In this document: piece by piece, positions 43,865 through 53,102 of the stretch
Position numbering within the stretch: position 1 is the first letter of the stretch
Layout of the letters: each line of letters starts with the position of its first letter
Notes under the pieces: generated by a model
Database searches by the model: none
The model's input: the letters and a program-made list of their open reading frames with translations, nothing else
Told to the model about the DNA's origin: nothing
Position numbers and translations under genes: made by a program
Assembly: GCF_010977575.1 (NCBI RefSeq)
Contig: NZ_CP048812.1
Span: forward strand, 744,001-808,000
Direction of reading: 5' to 3'
DNA length: 64,000 nucleotides
DNA from: Halomonas socia
GTDB lineage: Bacteria; Pseudomonadota; Gammaproteobacteria; Pseudomonadales; Halomonadaceae

Positions 43865-44497
43865 ATGACTCGACGCCGCTCCCCCTCACGCCGCCGCCCC
43901 GCTGCCCGTGCCAACCAGGCAGGCGGTCGCCTGCGCATCATCGGCGGCGAGTTTCGCCGCCGGCTGCTGCCGGTGCTCGACCGCCCGGGCCTGCGACCCA
44001 CGCCGGACAGGGTGCGCGAGACGCTGTTCAACTGGCTGGCCGATACCCCACTCGGCGCCCGGGTGCTCGACCTCTATGCCGGCACCGGTGCGCTGGGGCT
44101 GGAGGCGCTGTCGCGGGGCGCCCGCCAGGCCCACTTCGTCGAACGCGACAAGGACGTGGCGGACGCCCTGCGCGACAACCTGGCTACCCTCGCTGCCAGC
44201 GGCCGGGTCTCTACCGTGGAGGTGCTGCCGCTGCTCGAAGCTCGCGCCGACGCGACGGCACCCTACGCGCTGGTGTTTCTCGACCCGCCGTTTCGCCAGG
44301 GCCTCGCCGAAGCGAGCTGTGCGGCCCTTGAAGCCAACGGCTGGCTCGCCGAGCGCGCCTGGATCTACCTGGAAACCGAGACCGAACTGTCGCCCCGGGT
44401 ACCAGTAACCTGGACGCTGCACCGCGAGGTGCGCGCCGGCGACAGCCACGGCCGGCTCTATCACCGCCAGGCGTCGCTGCCAGGCGACGCTTGCTGA
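43865..44497 (+). CDS. rsmD: 16S rRNA (guanine-966 N2)-methyltransferase
   Basis: A 210-residue SAM methyltransferase. LRIIGGEFRRRLLPV, GLRPTPDRVRETLFNWL, the SAM loop VLDLYAGTGALGLEALSRGA and catalytic FLDPPF (DPPF) define RsmD. It is divergent from ftsY as in E. coli. The N-terminal 20 residues are arginine-rich and may extend beyond the true start. Confidence 0.94.
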   Translation: MTRRRSPSRRRPAARANQAGGRLRIIGGEFRRRLLPVLDRPGLRPTPDRVRETLFNWLADTPLGARVLDLYAGTGALGLEALSRGARQAHFVERDKDVADALRDNLATLAASGRVSTVEVLPLLEARADATAPYALVFLDPPFRQGLAEASCAALEANGWLAERAWIYLETETELSPRVPVTWTLHREVRAGDSHGRLYHRQASLPGDAC

Positions 44498-44583
44498 GCC
44501 GCGCCACGCATCGTACGCTGCGCCCAGGCCAGCCCCGGCATTCCGTCCGGGCCCAGACGCCGCAATCGAATCAGGAGACCAGG

Positions 44584-44784
44584 ATGAGCATCGAACTCTT
44601 CAATCAGCTCGAGCAGAAAGTCGGCAACGCCGTCGAGGCCATCGAAATGCTCAAGATGGAGGCCGAGGAGCTGCGCGAGGAAAATGCCCGCCTGAAGCAG
44701 GAGCACGAGCAGTGGCAGCAGCGGCTCAGCGGCCTGCTGGAGAAGTTCAACGAACTCGACGGTGGTGGCAACGACAGCGCCTGA
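44584..44784 (+). CDS. zapB: Cell division protein ZapB
   Basis: A 66-residue coiled-coil protein, MSIELFNQLEQKVGNAVEAI then heptads to NELDGGG. ZapB is recruited by ZapA and organises the Z ring. GGAG lies just before the ATG. It follows rsmD by 86 bases and converges on rimI with 3 bases between. Confidence 0.88.
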   Translation: MSIELFNQLEQKVGNAVEAIEMLKMEAEELREENARLKQEHEQWQQRLSGLLEKFNELDGGGNDSA

Positions 44785-44787
44785 CCC

Positions 44788-45285
44788 TCAGCGGCGATGG
44801 CCGGTGAGCGGGCAGGAGAGCAGTAGCGCATCCTCCCGCGCACCCGGCCCACGCCCCGCGGGCGGCGGATAGTAGCCGCGCCTTACACCGTCGTCGCCAA
44901 AGCCAGCACGCCGGTAGAGTGCCAGTGCGGCAAGATTGGAGGCGCGCACCTCGAGCAGCAGCCGCTCGCTCCCCCACTCTTTGGCCTCATCGAGCAGTGC
45001 CGTCATCAGCCGTGCGGCCAGCCCCCGGCGTCGCGCCTGGGGGGCAACGGTAATTGCCTGCAGCTCGGCATCGAAGGGCTGGCGGCTCAGCACCGCAAAG
45101 CCGCGCAGCCCACTCCCCGCCCTTTCGCCCTCACCGATGCCCCACACGCTGCCCTGAACATCGGTCAGCGCGCCCATCAGCTGCACCCGCGACCAGGGAT
45201 GCGCCTGGCCAGCCCGCTCGACCCGCTCCACCGCGTCCAGCCACTCGGCGTCGAGCCGCGCGAGCCAGGGCTCCGCCATCGTCAT
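44788..45285 (-). CDS. rimI: Ribosomal protein S18 alanine N-acetyltransferase RimI
   Basis: A 165-residue GNAT acetyltransferase. The acetyl-CoA motif is AITVAPQARRRGLAARLM, and the C-terminal LEVRASNLAALALYRRAGF is typical of RimI. The ATG at 45285 overlaps the stop of the upstream gene by four bases (ATGA). A tail past the domain ([19 protein letters not shown]) is normal for RimI. Confidence 0.92.
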   Translation of the reverse strand: MTMAEPWLARLDAEWLDAVERVERAGQAHPWSRVQLMGALTDVQGSVWGIGEGERAGSGLRGFAVLSRQPFDAELQAITVAPQARRRGLAARLMTALLDEAKEWGSERLLLEVRASNLAALALYRRAGFGDDGVRRGYYPPPAGRGPGAREDALLLSCPLTGHRR

Positions 45286-46085
45286 TCGGTCACGCCGCCA
45301 TCGGCGGCGCCCAACCAAGCCTCGCGCCACTCTCCCAGGCGTGGCAACAGTGCACGCTTGGCGTCGCCGTCGCGGCCAAGCTCGGCAAGCGCGGGCCCCT
45401 GCCAAGCCGGGAGCTTGAGCAGACCGCAGTGGCCCGCCTCGATCGCCAGCACCGGCGCCAGCGCCGGCGCCTCGCCGAACAGCAGCAAGCGCTCAGGCCG
45501 CCAGCCGCCGCGCCGCCGCCCGTCGAGAAAGGCGCGCAGGCCATCGCGCGCCTCGTCGAGCGGCGCCTCCACCGGCAGTTCCTCCATCATCGGCCAGTGA
45601 AAGGCCTGGAACACCGGAGGCTCGGCCAGGTGGATGCCGGCGGCGTGGAGCAGGTTGCTCAGCAGGCGCAGGTCCGTGGCATCCGGCACGCTGGGCTGGG
45701 GCAGCAACACCAGCCAGCGCCCTTCGAGTGCGGCGATCTGCAGGCTGAAGCGCAGCGCCTGCTGGGGTTCGCCGGGAGCGGTCGCGCTGTCGGCCTCGCG
45801 AGATACCTCGGGGGCTTCTCCAACCACGTCCACGCCCAGCATGGCCCGCGCCTTGCCACGCCGCGGCGGCTTGGCGGGGGCCGGCGCCTCCGGCGTCGCA
45901 GGCCGGGCCGGCACGTCGTCGAGCAGCGCATGCAGGCGCTGCGACGGCGCCGGGGCCTCCACCACCTCGGGCTGCGGCCAGTCGCAGGCCGGCGTTTCCA
46001 GGGCATTGGGCAGGCGATAGCGCGCCACCCAGGTGGTGACGCCCATGGCGCTCAGGTACTGCAGGCGCTGCGGCTCGCTGGTCAC
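45282..46085 (-). CDS. Unknown protein upstream of rimI, possible divergent HolD (DNA polymerase III psi)
   Basis: A 267-residue protein with a GTG start at 46085 overlapping the bolA-like stop (GTGA). The N terminus RLQYLSAMGVTTWVARYRLP resembles the clamp-loader-binding start of E. coli HolD (psi), and holD-rimI is the order in E. coli. A Pro/Ala-rich linker (about residues 45-85) follows, then a globular C-terminal domain with ALEGRWLVLLPQP and VFQAFHWPMMEE that I do not recognise. It is about twice the length of E. coli psi. HolD is inference from position and N terminus; otherwise unknown. Confidence 0.6.
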   Translation of the reverse strand: MTSEPQRLQYLSAMGVTTWVARYRLPNALETPACDWPQPEVVEAPAPSQRLHALLDDVPARPATPEAPAPAKPPRRGKARAMLGVDVVGEAPEVSREADSATAPGEPQQALRFSLQIAALEGRWLVLLPQPSVPDATDLRLLSNLLHAAGIHLAEPPVFQAFHWPMMEELPVEAPLDEARDGLRAFLDGRRRGGWRPERLLLFGEAPALAPVLAIEAGHCGLLKLPAWQGPALAELGRDGDAKRALLPRLGEWREAWLGAADGGVTE

Positions 46086-46393
46086 GCGCTGCTGCCACCG
46101 CGGCAGTCGGGCGAGTCCGGGCGCTGCCCGCCGCGCGCCTGCCACTCATTGGGCGTATAGGGGTGCAGCGCCAGGGCGTGCACCGGTCCGGCCAGCTCAT
46201 CGGCCAGCAGCGCATACAGCTGCTGATGGCGCTTGACCGGCATCATGCCCTCGAAGCGCGCCGAGACCAGCGTGACCTTGAAGTGGGTTTCCGAGTTGGC
46301 CGGCACGTTGTGCCGGTGGCTCTCGTTCTCCACCGTCAGCCAGGTGGGCGATAGCGTCTTGAGCTTGTCCTCGATCTGCGCCTGAATACTCAT
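46082..46393 (-). CDS. BolA family protein
   Basis: A 103-residue BolA-like protein. SIQAQIEDKLKTLSPTWLTV and the family core FKVTLVSARFEGMMPVKRHQ (with the FxGxxxVxRHQ pattern) are clear, as is LALHPYTPNEW. BolA proteins partner monothiol glutaredoxins in iron-sulfur handling. It begins 59 bases downstream of the MFS gene stop on the same strand. Confidence 0.92.
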   Translation of the reverse strand: MSIQAQIEDKLKTLSPTWLTVENESHRHNVPANSETHFKVTLVSARFEGMMPVKRHQQLYALLADELAGPVHALALHPYTPNEWQARGGQRPDSPDCRGGSSA

Positions 46394-46452
46394 GGCGGTT
46401 GCCTCGTGGTAATCGCGTCGTGAAGTGAGCGGAGCAGGGTCATTGTACTCTT

Positions 46453-47874
46453 TCAATCCCGCTCCGGCGACGCACGCTCGGCCAGCGACGGACGCGCATC
46501 GGGCGCCAGCCGGATACGCCGCAGGCTGACCGCCACGGCCAGCGCGCAGGCGCCGCAACCCAGCCACAGCGAGGACTGCACCGACCCTGACCCCAGCGCC
46601 AGGAACACCCCAACCAGCGCCACGCCCAGCGACTGGCCGATGGTGCGGGTGGTGCTCATCATCCCCGAGGCGTTGTTGCTGCGCTCCCTGGGTACGCTGC
46701 TCATCATCTCGCGGTTGTTGGGCGCCTGGAAGAACCCGAACCCGAGCCCGCACAGCGCCGTGCGCCACAGGATATCGACGATACCGGCGCCATCGGGCAC
46801 CAGCGCCAAGGCCACCAGCCCCACCAGCAACAGTGCAAGCCCCAGGGTCGAGAGCAGGGTCGGATTGAAGCGGTCGGCCAGGCGTCCGGCCAGCGGTGCG
46901 GCAAACATGATGGTCAGCGGCCAGGGCGTGAACAGCCAGGCGGTCTGCAGTGGCGAGAAGCCCATCTCCTGCTGGTAGAGAAACGACAAGGCGATGAACG
47001 CCAGCCCCTGGCTGACGAAGGCCAGTCCCGAGACCACGATCGCCAGGCTGAAACGTGGCTCATCGAATAGCGATAGCGGCAGCAGCGGGTAGCTGGCGCG
47101 GCGCTGGCGGCGCAGGAACAGCCAGCCGGCGACCAGGCTGGCCAGCAGCAGCCCCAGCACCTGCCACCACGGCGCCTGGTGGCCGGCACCGTCCATGGCC
47201 AGGAAGAAGCTGGCCAGCATCGCCGCCGAGAGCAGCGCGCCAGCGATATCGAAGCCGCCGCGGCGGCGCGACTCGACGGGCAACGCCTTCACCGCCAGTA
47301 CCAGCGCCAGCAGGCCCACCGGCACGTTTAGCGCGAACAGCCACGGCCAGTCGGCAAACGACAGGACCACGCCGCCCAGCGTCGGCCCCGAGGCGTAGCC
47401 GGCGGCCACCACCACCGCGCTGAGCCCCATCGCCGCGCCCAGCAGCCGGGTAGGAAAGATCAGCCGATAGATCGACGGCCCGATCGACAGCGTGGCCGCT
47501 GCCCCCAGGCCCTGGAGGGCACGAAAGGCCAGCAGCATCTCCAGGCCGTTGGCCAGGGCAGCGCCCAGCGAAGCCAGGGTAAACACCACCAGCCCGGCGA
47601 TATACAGCCGGCGTCGGCTGACCAGCTCGCTGAGCGAGGCGAACAGCAGCAGCGTCGCGGCACACACGATCTGGAACAGGCTGACCACCCATACCGCCCG
47701 CGCCGCGGAGATCTCGAGGTCGCGGGCAATCGACGGCAGGGCGATATTGATCATGGTGGTGTCGATCACCGCCATCAGGGTGCCGACCATCACCACCAGC
47801 ACGGCAATGCGGCGCTCGCGGCCGGGCAGGCCATCGTCATCGTCATCGGGGCGGGTCTCGAACAATCGGCTCAT
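46453..47874 (-). CDS. MFS drug-efflux transporter, DHA2 family
   Basis: A 473-residue exporter with about 14 membrane segments. The first helix begins VLVVMVGTLMAVIDTTMINI (the DHA2 motif D1, LDxTIVNVALP-like: DTTMINIALPSI), and RALQGLGAAATLSIGPSIYR is motif B. A DDDDD stretch is in the cytoplasmic N terminus. No TetR or MarR regulator is adjacent and there is no membrane-fusion partner, so the substrate is unknown. Start at 47874 (MSRLFETRP). Confidence 0.9.
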   Translation of the reverse strand: MSRLFETRPDDDDDGLPGRERRIAVLVVMVGTLMAVIDTTMINIALPSIARDLEISAARAVWVVSLFQIVCAATLLLFASLSELVSRRRLYIAGLVVFTLASLGAALANGLEMLLAFRALQGLGAAATLSIGPSIYRLIFPTRLLGAAMGLSAVVVAAGYASGPTLGGVVLSFADWPWLFALNVPVGLLALVLAVKALPVESRRRGGFDIAGALLSAAMLASFFLAMDGAGHQAPWWQVLGLLLASLVAGWLFLRRQRRASYPLLPLSLFDEPRFSLAIVVSGLAFVSQGLAFIALSFLYQQEMGFSPLQTAWLFTPWPLTIMFAAPLAGRLADRFNPTLLSTLGLALLLVGLVALALVPDGAGIVDILWRTALCGLGFGFFQAPNNREMMSSVPRERSNNASGMMSTTRTIGQSLGVALVGVFLALGSGSVQSSLWLGCGACALAVAVSLRRIRLAPDARPSLAERASPERD

Positions 47875-47904
47875 TGGGTATCCTGGCGTTCCACTGACAC
47901 GAAA

Positions 47905-47924
47905 AGACCGGCCTTGGCCGGTCT
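47905..47924 (-). terminator. Terminator downstream of the small acidic unknown gene
   Basis: AGACCGGCC-TT-GGCCGGTCT; on the minus strand it is followed by TTTC. It separates the acidic unknown gene from the MFS gene. A second palindrome (CTCCCCGCGGGGAG) lies beside it at about 47929-47942. Confidence 0.75.
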
Positions 47925-47979
47925 CGACTCCCCGCGGGGAGCTTCTGCTAGGTGGGCGGTAGCGGCGCCCACCGGCCAC

Positions 47980-48366
47980 TCAGTCGCGGTCGGTCTCGAG
48001 CAGCAGGGCGTCGTCGACCTCGGCGATCTCCAGCGGTGCTTCATCGTCGAGGTCGACCGCCAGGTAGCTGTGCTCGACCTGCACGAAGCGCTGGAACAAC
48101 GCCCAGTCGAGGCGCTCGGGCCACTGCCGCTCGTCCTCTTCCCAGGCGCGCAGCTCGGTCTCGAGGATCTCCATGTAGCGTTCGTTGATGAACGCTTCGA
48201 GGGCTTCCGGAGTATCCATCTCCGGAATCAGGTAGACGGTGTTTTCGCGGTCGATATCGTCAATCGTCAGATCATCGTCACCGACCGTGGGCTCCAGGGA
48301 GTTGATCCAATCCAGAAAGGCCTGGGTCGGCTTGACGCTCAGGGCGGAGCGATTAAGCAGTTTCAT
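47980..48366 (-). CDS. Conserved acidic protein of unknown function
   Basis: A 128-residue, very acidic soluble protein (MKLLNRSALSVKPTQAFLDW, then LEPTVGDDDLTIDDIDRENT and many Asp/Glu in the second half). The N-terminal segment NRSALSVKPTQAFLDWIN looks like a conserved family of short proteobacterial proteins of unknown role. The ATG at 48366 follows GGAGATC. Monocistronic. Confidence 0.75.
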   Translation of the reverse strand: MKLLNRSALSVKPTQAFLDWINSLEPTVGDDDLTIDDIDRENTVYLIPEMDTPEALEAFINERYMEILETELRAWEEDERQWPERLDWALFQRFVQVEHSYLAVDLDDEAPLEIAEVDDALLLETDRD

Positions 48367-48459
48367 CACGATCTCCTCGACGGCGAAACGCCAACCATTA
48401 TGGGCGCTCGAAGCGCACCTTACCAACACTTCCGGCCCATCCACTCTCGGAGATGAACG

Positions 48460-48559
48460 CCAGACGGACAAGGCAACGCCCACACGCTGTTAACCCTTCC
48501 CTGGGCGCTCCATTCTTCATCCCTGAAGAATGAGGTTCGCTTTTGCCTTGCCCGTCTGG
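48460..48559. repeat. Modular palindromic repeat, copy 3
   Basis: A 100-base element with near-perfect 17-base terminal arms, CCAGACGGACAAGGCAA and TTGCCTTGCCCGTCTGG (one mismatch). Inside: core CACGCTGTTAACCCTTCCCT, GGGCGCTC, a 9-base stem CATTCTTCA and TGAAGAATG, then GAGGTTCGCTT. It lies between lysS and the acidic unknown gene. Confidence 0.8.
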
Positions 48560-48604
48560 CTCTGATGCGCCGCGCCTCCCCTTACAGCTGCCTCCGGCGC
48601 CCCT

Positions 48605-50125
48605 TCAGTCGGCTTCCGGGCGCATGGCCGGGAACAGCAGCACATCGCGGATCGAGGCGCTGTCGGTGAACAGCATCACCAGCCGGTCGATGCCGATGCC
48701 TTCGCCGGCGGTCGGCGGCAGGCCGTACTCCAGGGCGCGCACGTAGTCGGCGTCGTAGTACATCGCTTCCAGGTCGCCGGCGTCCTTCTCGGCGGCCTGC
48801 TCGCGGAAGCGCTCGGCCTGATCCTCGGCGTCGTTGAGCTCCGAGAAGCCGTTGGCGATCTCGCGGCCGCCGACGAAGAACTCGAAGCGGTCGGTGACGA
48901 ACGGGTTGGCGTCGTTGCGCCGCGCCAGCGGGCTGACCTCGGCCGGATACTCGATGATGAAGGTCGGCTGGTCAAGGCGATGCTCGGCGACCCCCTCGAA
49001 GATCTCGGTATGCAGCTTGCCCAGCCCCCAGCTCGGCTTGACCTGGATGCCCAGGCGCTCGGCCACCGCTGCGGCGGCCTCGCGGCTGTCGAGATCGGCA
49101 TCGTCGATGCCCTCGCCGTACTCGAGAATCGCCTGGCGCATGGTCAGGCGGTGGAACGGCTGGCCGAACTCGTAGGTGGTGCCCTGGTAGACCAGCGTGG
49201 TGGTGCCCAGCACCTCCTGGGCGGCGTTGCGGATCATCTCCTCGGTGAGATCGAGCAGGTCATGGTAGTCCGCATAGGCCCAGTAGAATTCGAGCATGGT
49301 GAACTCGGGATTATGACGGGTCGAGAGGCCCTCGTTGCGGAAGTTGCGATTGATCTCGAAGACCCGCTCGAAGCCGCCTACTACCAGCCGCTTGAGATAC
49401 AGCTCGGGAGCGATGCGCAGGTACATGTCGATATCCAGCGCATTGTGATGGGTGATGAACGGCCGCGCCGCCGCGCCGCCGGGGATCGGCTGCAGCATCG
49501 GCGTCTCGACTTCCATGAAGCCACGCGCCTCGAAGAAGCGACGAATCGAGGCGATCACCCCGGCGCGCACCTCGAAGGCCTTGCGCGACTCGGGGTTCAT
49601 GATCAGGTCGACGTAGCGCTGGCGGTAGCGCGCTTCCATGTCGGTGAGGCCGTGGAACTTGTCGGGCAGCGGCCGCAGGCTCTTGGTCAGCAGCGTGGCC
49701 TCGACCATCATCACGTAGAGGTCGCCCTTGCCCGACTTGTGCACCGGGCCACGGCCGGCCACGATGTCGCCGATATCCCAGCCCTTGATGTCGTCGAGCA
49801 CCTCGGCGGGCAGCCCCTTCTTGTCGACGTAGAGCTGGATCTGCCCCGAGACGTCCTGAATCACGATGAACGGACCGCGCTTGCGCATGATGCGCCCGGC
49901 CACCGCGGCCTGGCGGTCGAGGGTTTCGAGCTCGGCCTTGTCCTTGTCACCCAGTTCGGCATCCAGCTCGGCGGCCAGGCTGTCGCGACGGAAGTCGTTG
50001 GGAAAGGCGCTGCCGCCGGTCTTGGCGGCCTGCTCGCGGCGCGCCGCCAGCTTGGCGCGGCGCTCGGCGATCAGGTGGTTCTCGTCGTGATGGGGGCTAT
50101 TCTGTGAGGCGTCGTGGTCGGCCAT
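48605..50125 (-). CDS. lysS: Lysyl-tRNA synthetase, class II
   Basis: A 506-residue LysRS: N-terminal OB-fold ([20 protein letters not shown]) and class II catalytic core ([40 protein letters not shown] and GIGIDRLVM). The start ATG at 50125 has AGGT upstream; codons further upstream come from the heptamer array and are not real. It follows prfB by 87 bases, giving the conserved prfB-lysS pair. Confidence 0.96.
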   Translation of the reverse strand: MADHDASQNSPHHDENHLIAERRAKLAARREQAAKTGGSAFPNDFRRDSLAAELDAELGDKDKAELETLDRQAAVAGRIMRKRGPFIVIQDVSGQIQLYVDKKGLPAEVLDDIKGWDIGDIVAGRGPVHKSGKGDLYVMMVEATLLTKSLRPLPDKFHGLTDMEARYRQRYVDLIMNPESRKAFEVRAGVIASIRRFFEARGFMEVETPMLQPIPGGAAARPFITHHNALDIDMYLRIAPELYLKRLVVGGFERVFEINRNFRNEGLSTRHNPEFTMLEFYWAYADYHDLLDLTEEMIRNAAQEVLGTTTLVYQGTTYEFGQPFHRLTMRQAILEYGEGIDDADLDSREAAAAVAERLGIQVKPSWGLGKLHTEIFEGVAEHRLDQPTFIIEYPAEVSPLARRNDANPFVTDRFEFFVGGREIANGFSELNDAEDQAERFREQAAEKDAGDLEAMYYDADYVRALEYGLPPTAGEGIGIDRLVMLFTDSASIRDVLLFPAMRPEAD

Positions 50126-50147
50126 GTCGTTACCTGTAAAGAATTGG

Positions 50148-50212
50148 CTGCGGGCTGCGGGCTGCGGGCTGCGGGCTGCGAGCGACGAGCGCAAACGGCC
50201 CGTGGCTCGAAG
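50148..50212. repeat. Inverted heptamer array between prfB and lysS
   Basis: Four CTGCGGG units, one CTGCGAG and one CGACGAG (50148-50189), a 9-base spacer, then CCCGTGG and CTCGAAG (50199-50212), inverse units. The array ends exactly at the prfB stop codon (50213). Confidence 0.88.
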
Positions 50213-51311
50213 CTACAATCCTTGCTTCAAGCTGGCTTCGATAAACTGGTCAATATCGCCATCAAGCACCTTGTCGCAGCTGCTCGACTGCACGCCGGTG
50301 CGCAGGTCCTTGATGCGCTGATCGTCCAGCACGTAGGAGCGGATCTGGCTGCCCCAGCCGATGTCGGCCTTGGACTCCTCGGCTTCCTGCTTGGCGGCGT
50401 TGCGCTTCTGCATCTCGTGTTCCCACAGCCTGGCCTTGAGCTGCTTCATGGCGAAGTCGCGGTTGGCGTGCTGGCTGCGCTGGCTCTGGCAGGCCACCAC
50501 GATGCCGGTGGGCTCGTGGGTGATGCGCACCGCCGAGTCGGTGGTGTTGACGTGCTGGCCGCCCGCGCCACTGGAGCGATAGGTATCGGTGCGCAGGTCG
50601 GCGGGGTTGATCTCGACCTCGAAGCTATCGTCCACCTCCGGCGACAGGAACACCGAGGCGAACGAGGTGTGACGCCGCCCACCGGAGTCGAAGGGGCTCT
50701 TGCGCACCAGGCGGTGCACGCCGGTCTCGGTGCGCAGCCAACCGAAGGCGTGATCGCCCTGGACGTGGATGGTGGCCGACTTGATGCCCGCCACCTCGCC
50801 GGCCGAGACCTCGGTGATCTCGGCCTTGAAGCCATGATGTTCGGCCCAGCGCAGGTACATGCGCAGCAGCATGTTGGCCCAGTCCTGGGCCTCGGTGCCA
50901 CCAGAGCCGGCCTGGATATCGAGATAGGCGTTATTCTCGTCCATTTCGCCGGAGAACATCCGCCGGAACTCGAGTTTCTCGAGGCTCAGCTGCATGCCGT
51001 CGAGCTCCTTGCGGACCTCCTCGACGGTGCCCTCGTCCTCTTCCATCTCGGCCAGCTCGAGCAGGTCGGCGCTATCGGCCAGGCCCTGGTCCAGCTCGTC
51101 GATGGTCGCGACGATCTGCTCCAGCGAGGCGCGCTCCTTGCCGAGCTTCTGGGCGTAGTCCGGATCGTTCCAGACATTGGGGTCTTCCAGCTCGCGGGTA
51201 ACCTCTTCTAGCCGATCCTTCTTCTCGGCATAGTCAAAGATACCCCCTCAGGACGTCTGTCCGCTCGGACAGGTCCTTGATCAGATTGTGAATCGGGTTG
51301 GTTTCCAACAT
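50213..51311 (-). CDS. prfB: Peptide chain release factor 2, with programmed +1 frameshift
   Basis: RF2 reads UAA and UGA. The short first frame begins [20 protein letters not shown] and runs to an in-frame UGA (51234-51236) at the site AGGGGGTATCTTTGAC, identical to the known autoregulatory slippery site, with its internal Shine-Dalgarno-like AGGGGG. A +1 shift gives [20 protein letters not shown] and the rest of RF2, including [10 protein letters not shown] (the SPF stop-codon motif) and the catalytic [16 protein letters not shown]. About 365 residues. Not a pseudogene: this is the usual feedback control by RF2 levels. Confidence 0.96.
51234..51249 (-). promoter_or_regulatory. RF2 programmed frameshift site
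   Basis: AGG-GGG-TAT-CTT-TGA-C on the minus strand: internal Shine-Dalgarno, slippery CTT, UGA stop, and C after it, which makes UGA a weak stop. When RF2 is scarce, ribosomes shift +1 into GAC and make more RF2. Confidence 0.95.
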
Positions 51312-51438
51312 GTGGCTCGCCTGAGTCTGCAGGGAAAACGGCCACCGCGGCCCCGGCGCAAGGCCAGACCGCGGTGGCACGAAAAAGACGCTCATTGTAG
51401 CGAAACCCGGCCGCTCCAGCTATCCCGAGCCCCCAAAC

Positions 51439-51468
51439 GCCAACACCCGGCCGAGGCCGGGTGTTGGC
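51439..51468 (-). terminator. Terminator downstream of fadL
   Basis: GCCAACACCCGGCC and GGCCGGGTGTTGGC form a 14-base perfect stem with a very short loop; on the minus strand GTTTGGGGG follows. It ends fadL transcription before prfB. Confidence 0.82.
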
Positions 51469-51485
51469 TTGCTGCGCGGGCTCGC

Positions 51486-52811
51486 CTAGAAGCGGTAGGT
51501 CAGCTGCGCACCGAAGCCATGGGCTTCGTTTTTGTAGTCGGCCGTGTATGTCGAGGTAACCCCCGGGACGCCATCAATCAGCTCGTCGGTGCGCTCCTGA
51601 TCGACATGAGTCCCACGCTCGGTGAGATAGGAGTAGGCGAAGTCCAGTGTGAGATCGTCTGTGGGGCTCCAGCCAGCACCAACTGAGAAAATCCGACGAT
51701 CATCAGAGGGAATCCGCGCACTGCGGAATTGGTCACTAGTCGGTGTGTTGTCGATAGTCACACCACTACGCAGTACCCACTGTGGATTGAGCTGGTACTC
51801 ACCGCCTACGGCAAAGGCCCAAGCATTAGAATAATCCTGTGGCTCACGCGTAATGGTTTCGCCCTCGCCGTCGGTCACCAGAATCTCATTGAAGCGGCTC
51901 CAGCGAGTCCATGAGATGCCAGCCATGAGCTTGAGATTGTCACTCATCTGTTGAGTAACGGAGAAGTTCACCGTCTCGGGCGTCGTCAGATCGAGGCTTG
52001 CGTTATCGTCTTGAGCAACTACATCACCTTGGCCAGCGCCAATTCCAAATGGCGGGGGATTGCCCAGGGTATTGTCATTGGCCGTCGCACGGAAGTCACC
52101 TTCGAGGGTGTAACTGACCTTGGAGCGATAGGTCAGGCCAAACGTGGTCTCCGACACCGGCTGATACATGATGCCGAGATTATACCCCCAAGCCTCATCG
52201 TCGCCCTCTACGCGCGAATCCACTTCTCCGCCCAAAGCATGCGGCACCTGACGATGAAGTTCTCCATCCACACGGTTATAGGTAATGCCCGCACCGATCG
52301 CCCACTGGTCATTGAAGCGGTAGGAGACGGTCGGTTGGGCACTCATCACCGTCAGCTCGGTATAGTTGCCCAAGTTGCGGCCCAAGAACCCATCTTCGTA
52401 ATCGGTCTTTGAACCGAAAGGCGCATAGACGCCGAAACCGAACGCCAAGCGCTCATTCACCGGTTGAGCATAAAAGGCAAACGGGACGAATGACCCCGGC
52501 ACCATATCACCTTCGGTGGTGCCTTCGATGGGCGCCCCATTGCGTGTGGCGCTCGCATTATCGATATCGCTATTGACGTTGAGGTAAGTGCCACCCGCCG
52601 TCACCTGCGCACGATCGAGAAACGACATCCCCGCCGGGTTGCCGAATACGATGGTGGCGTCGTTGACGTTGGAGCTGCGTCCGGCGTGGCCGTAGCCCTG
52701 GCCGCTGACGCTCTGTTCGTTGATCTGGTAGCCGCCGGCGTTGACCTGGCTGGCGAAAGCGGCGGCCGCAATGGCGACGGCCCAGGTAAGCTTGTTGACG
52801 TTGTTGTGCAT
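51486..52811 (-). CDS. FadL/OmpP1 family outer-membrane long-chain fatty acid transporter
   Basis: A 441-residue outer-membrane barrel. It has a signal peptide (WAVAIAAAAFASQVNA, cut before GGYQINEQSV), the family hatch/N-terminal motif VFGNPAGMSFLD, and ends in an aromatic residue (LTYRF) as barrels do. The group imports fatty acids or other hydrophobic molecules. The ATG at 52811 (MHNNVNKLTW) starts the signal. Base composition is mixed: parts of the barrel at 51.6-52.5 kb are noticeably less GC-rich than surrounding genes. Confidence 0.9.
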   Translation of the reverse strand: MHNNVNKLTWAVAIAAAAFASQVNAGGYQINEQSVSGQGYGHAGRSSNVNDATIVFGNPAGMSFLDRAQVTAGGTYLNVNSDIDNASATRNGAPIEGTTEGDMVPGSFVPFAFYAQPVNERLAFGFGVYAPFGSKTDYEDGFLGRNLGNYTELTVMSAQPTVSYRFNDQWAIGAGITYNRVDGELHRQVPHALGGEVDSRVEGDDEAWGYNLGIMYQPVSETTFGLTYRSKVSYTLEGDFRATANDNTLGNPPPFGIGAGQGDVVAQDDNASLDLTTPETVNFSVTQQMSDNLKLMAGISWTRWSRFNEILVTDGEGETITREPQDYSNAWAFAVGGEYQLNPQWVLRSGVTIDNTPTSDQFRSARIPSDDRRIFSVGAGWSPTDDLTLDFAYSYLTERGTHVDQERTDELIDGVPGVTSTYTADYKNEAHGFGAQLTYRF

Positions 52812-53102
52812 ATTATCGACGTCCTTTTCCAGGTGAGGCTGGAGCTGTTTTTCTGACTTGCCCGCACCGGGCAAGGGCGTAGACCCCCTTTTTCGCGCAT
52901 CGCGCCGCCAGGATCAAGGCCAAACGTTTGTTTTAACATAGTTTTTACTAATACTTTGGTCGCACAGCCGTTTGATCTCTCGAACTTTCATCGACTTAGC
53001 CTGTCGCGCCAGCGCCACTATTGGGCGTGTGCAACGTTGCTTGACCTAGGTGTTACCCAAAGGTTTTACACTTCTGGCACGACTTCCGCTTGCGAGGCCA
53101 CC
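52812..53102. other. Divergent intergenic region fadL / merR
   Basis: A 291-base gap, AT-richer in the middle (52920-53000), expected to carry the fadL promoter on the minus strand and the MerR-type operator on the plus strand. No other gene is seen. Confidence 0.5.
53041..53072 (+). promoter_or_regulatory. MerR-type promoter/operator of the metal-efflux operon
   Basis: TTGACC (53041-53046) and a -10 at TTACAC/TACACT (53066-53072) have a 19-20 base spacer, longer than the normal 17, as in MerR-activated promoters. An inverted pair ACCT and AGGT (53044-53047 and 53061-53064) lies inside the spacer, close to the CueR operator layout (ACCT...AAGGT). Confidence 0.7.

Noticed and set aside
50213-51311. 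prfB as a broken gene
   Set aside because: The in-frame UGA is in the known RF2 programmed frameshift site, identical in sequence, so the gene is functional.
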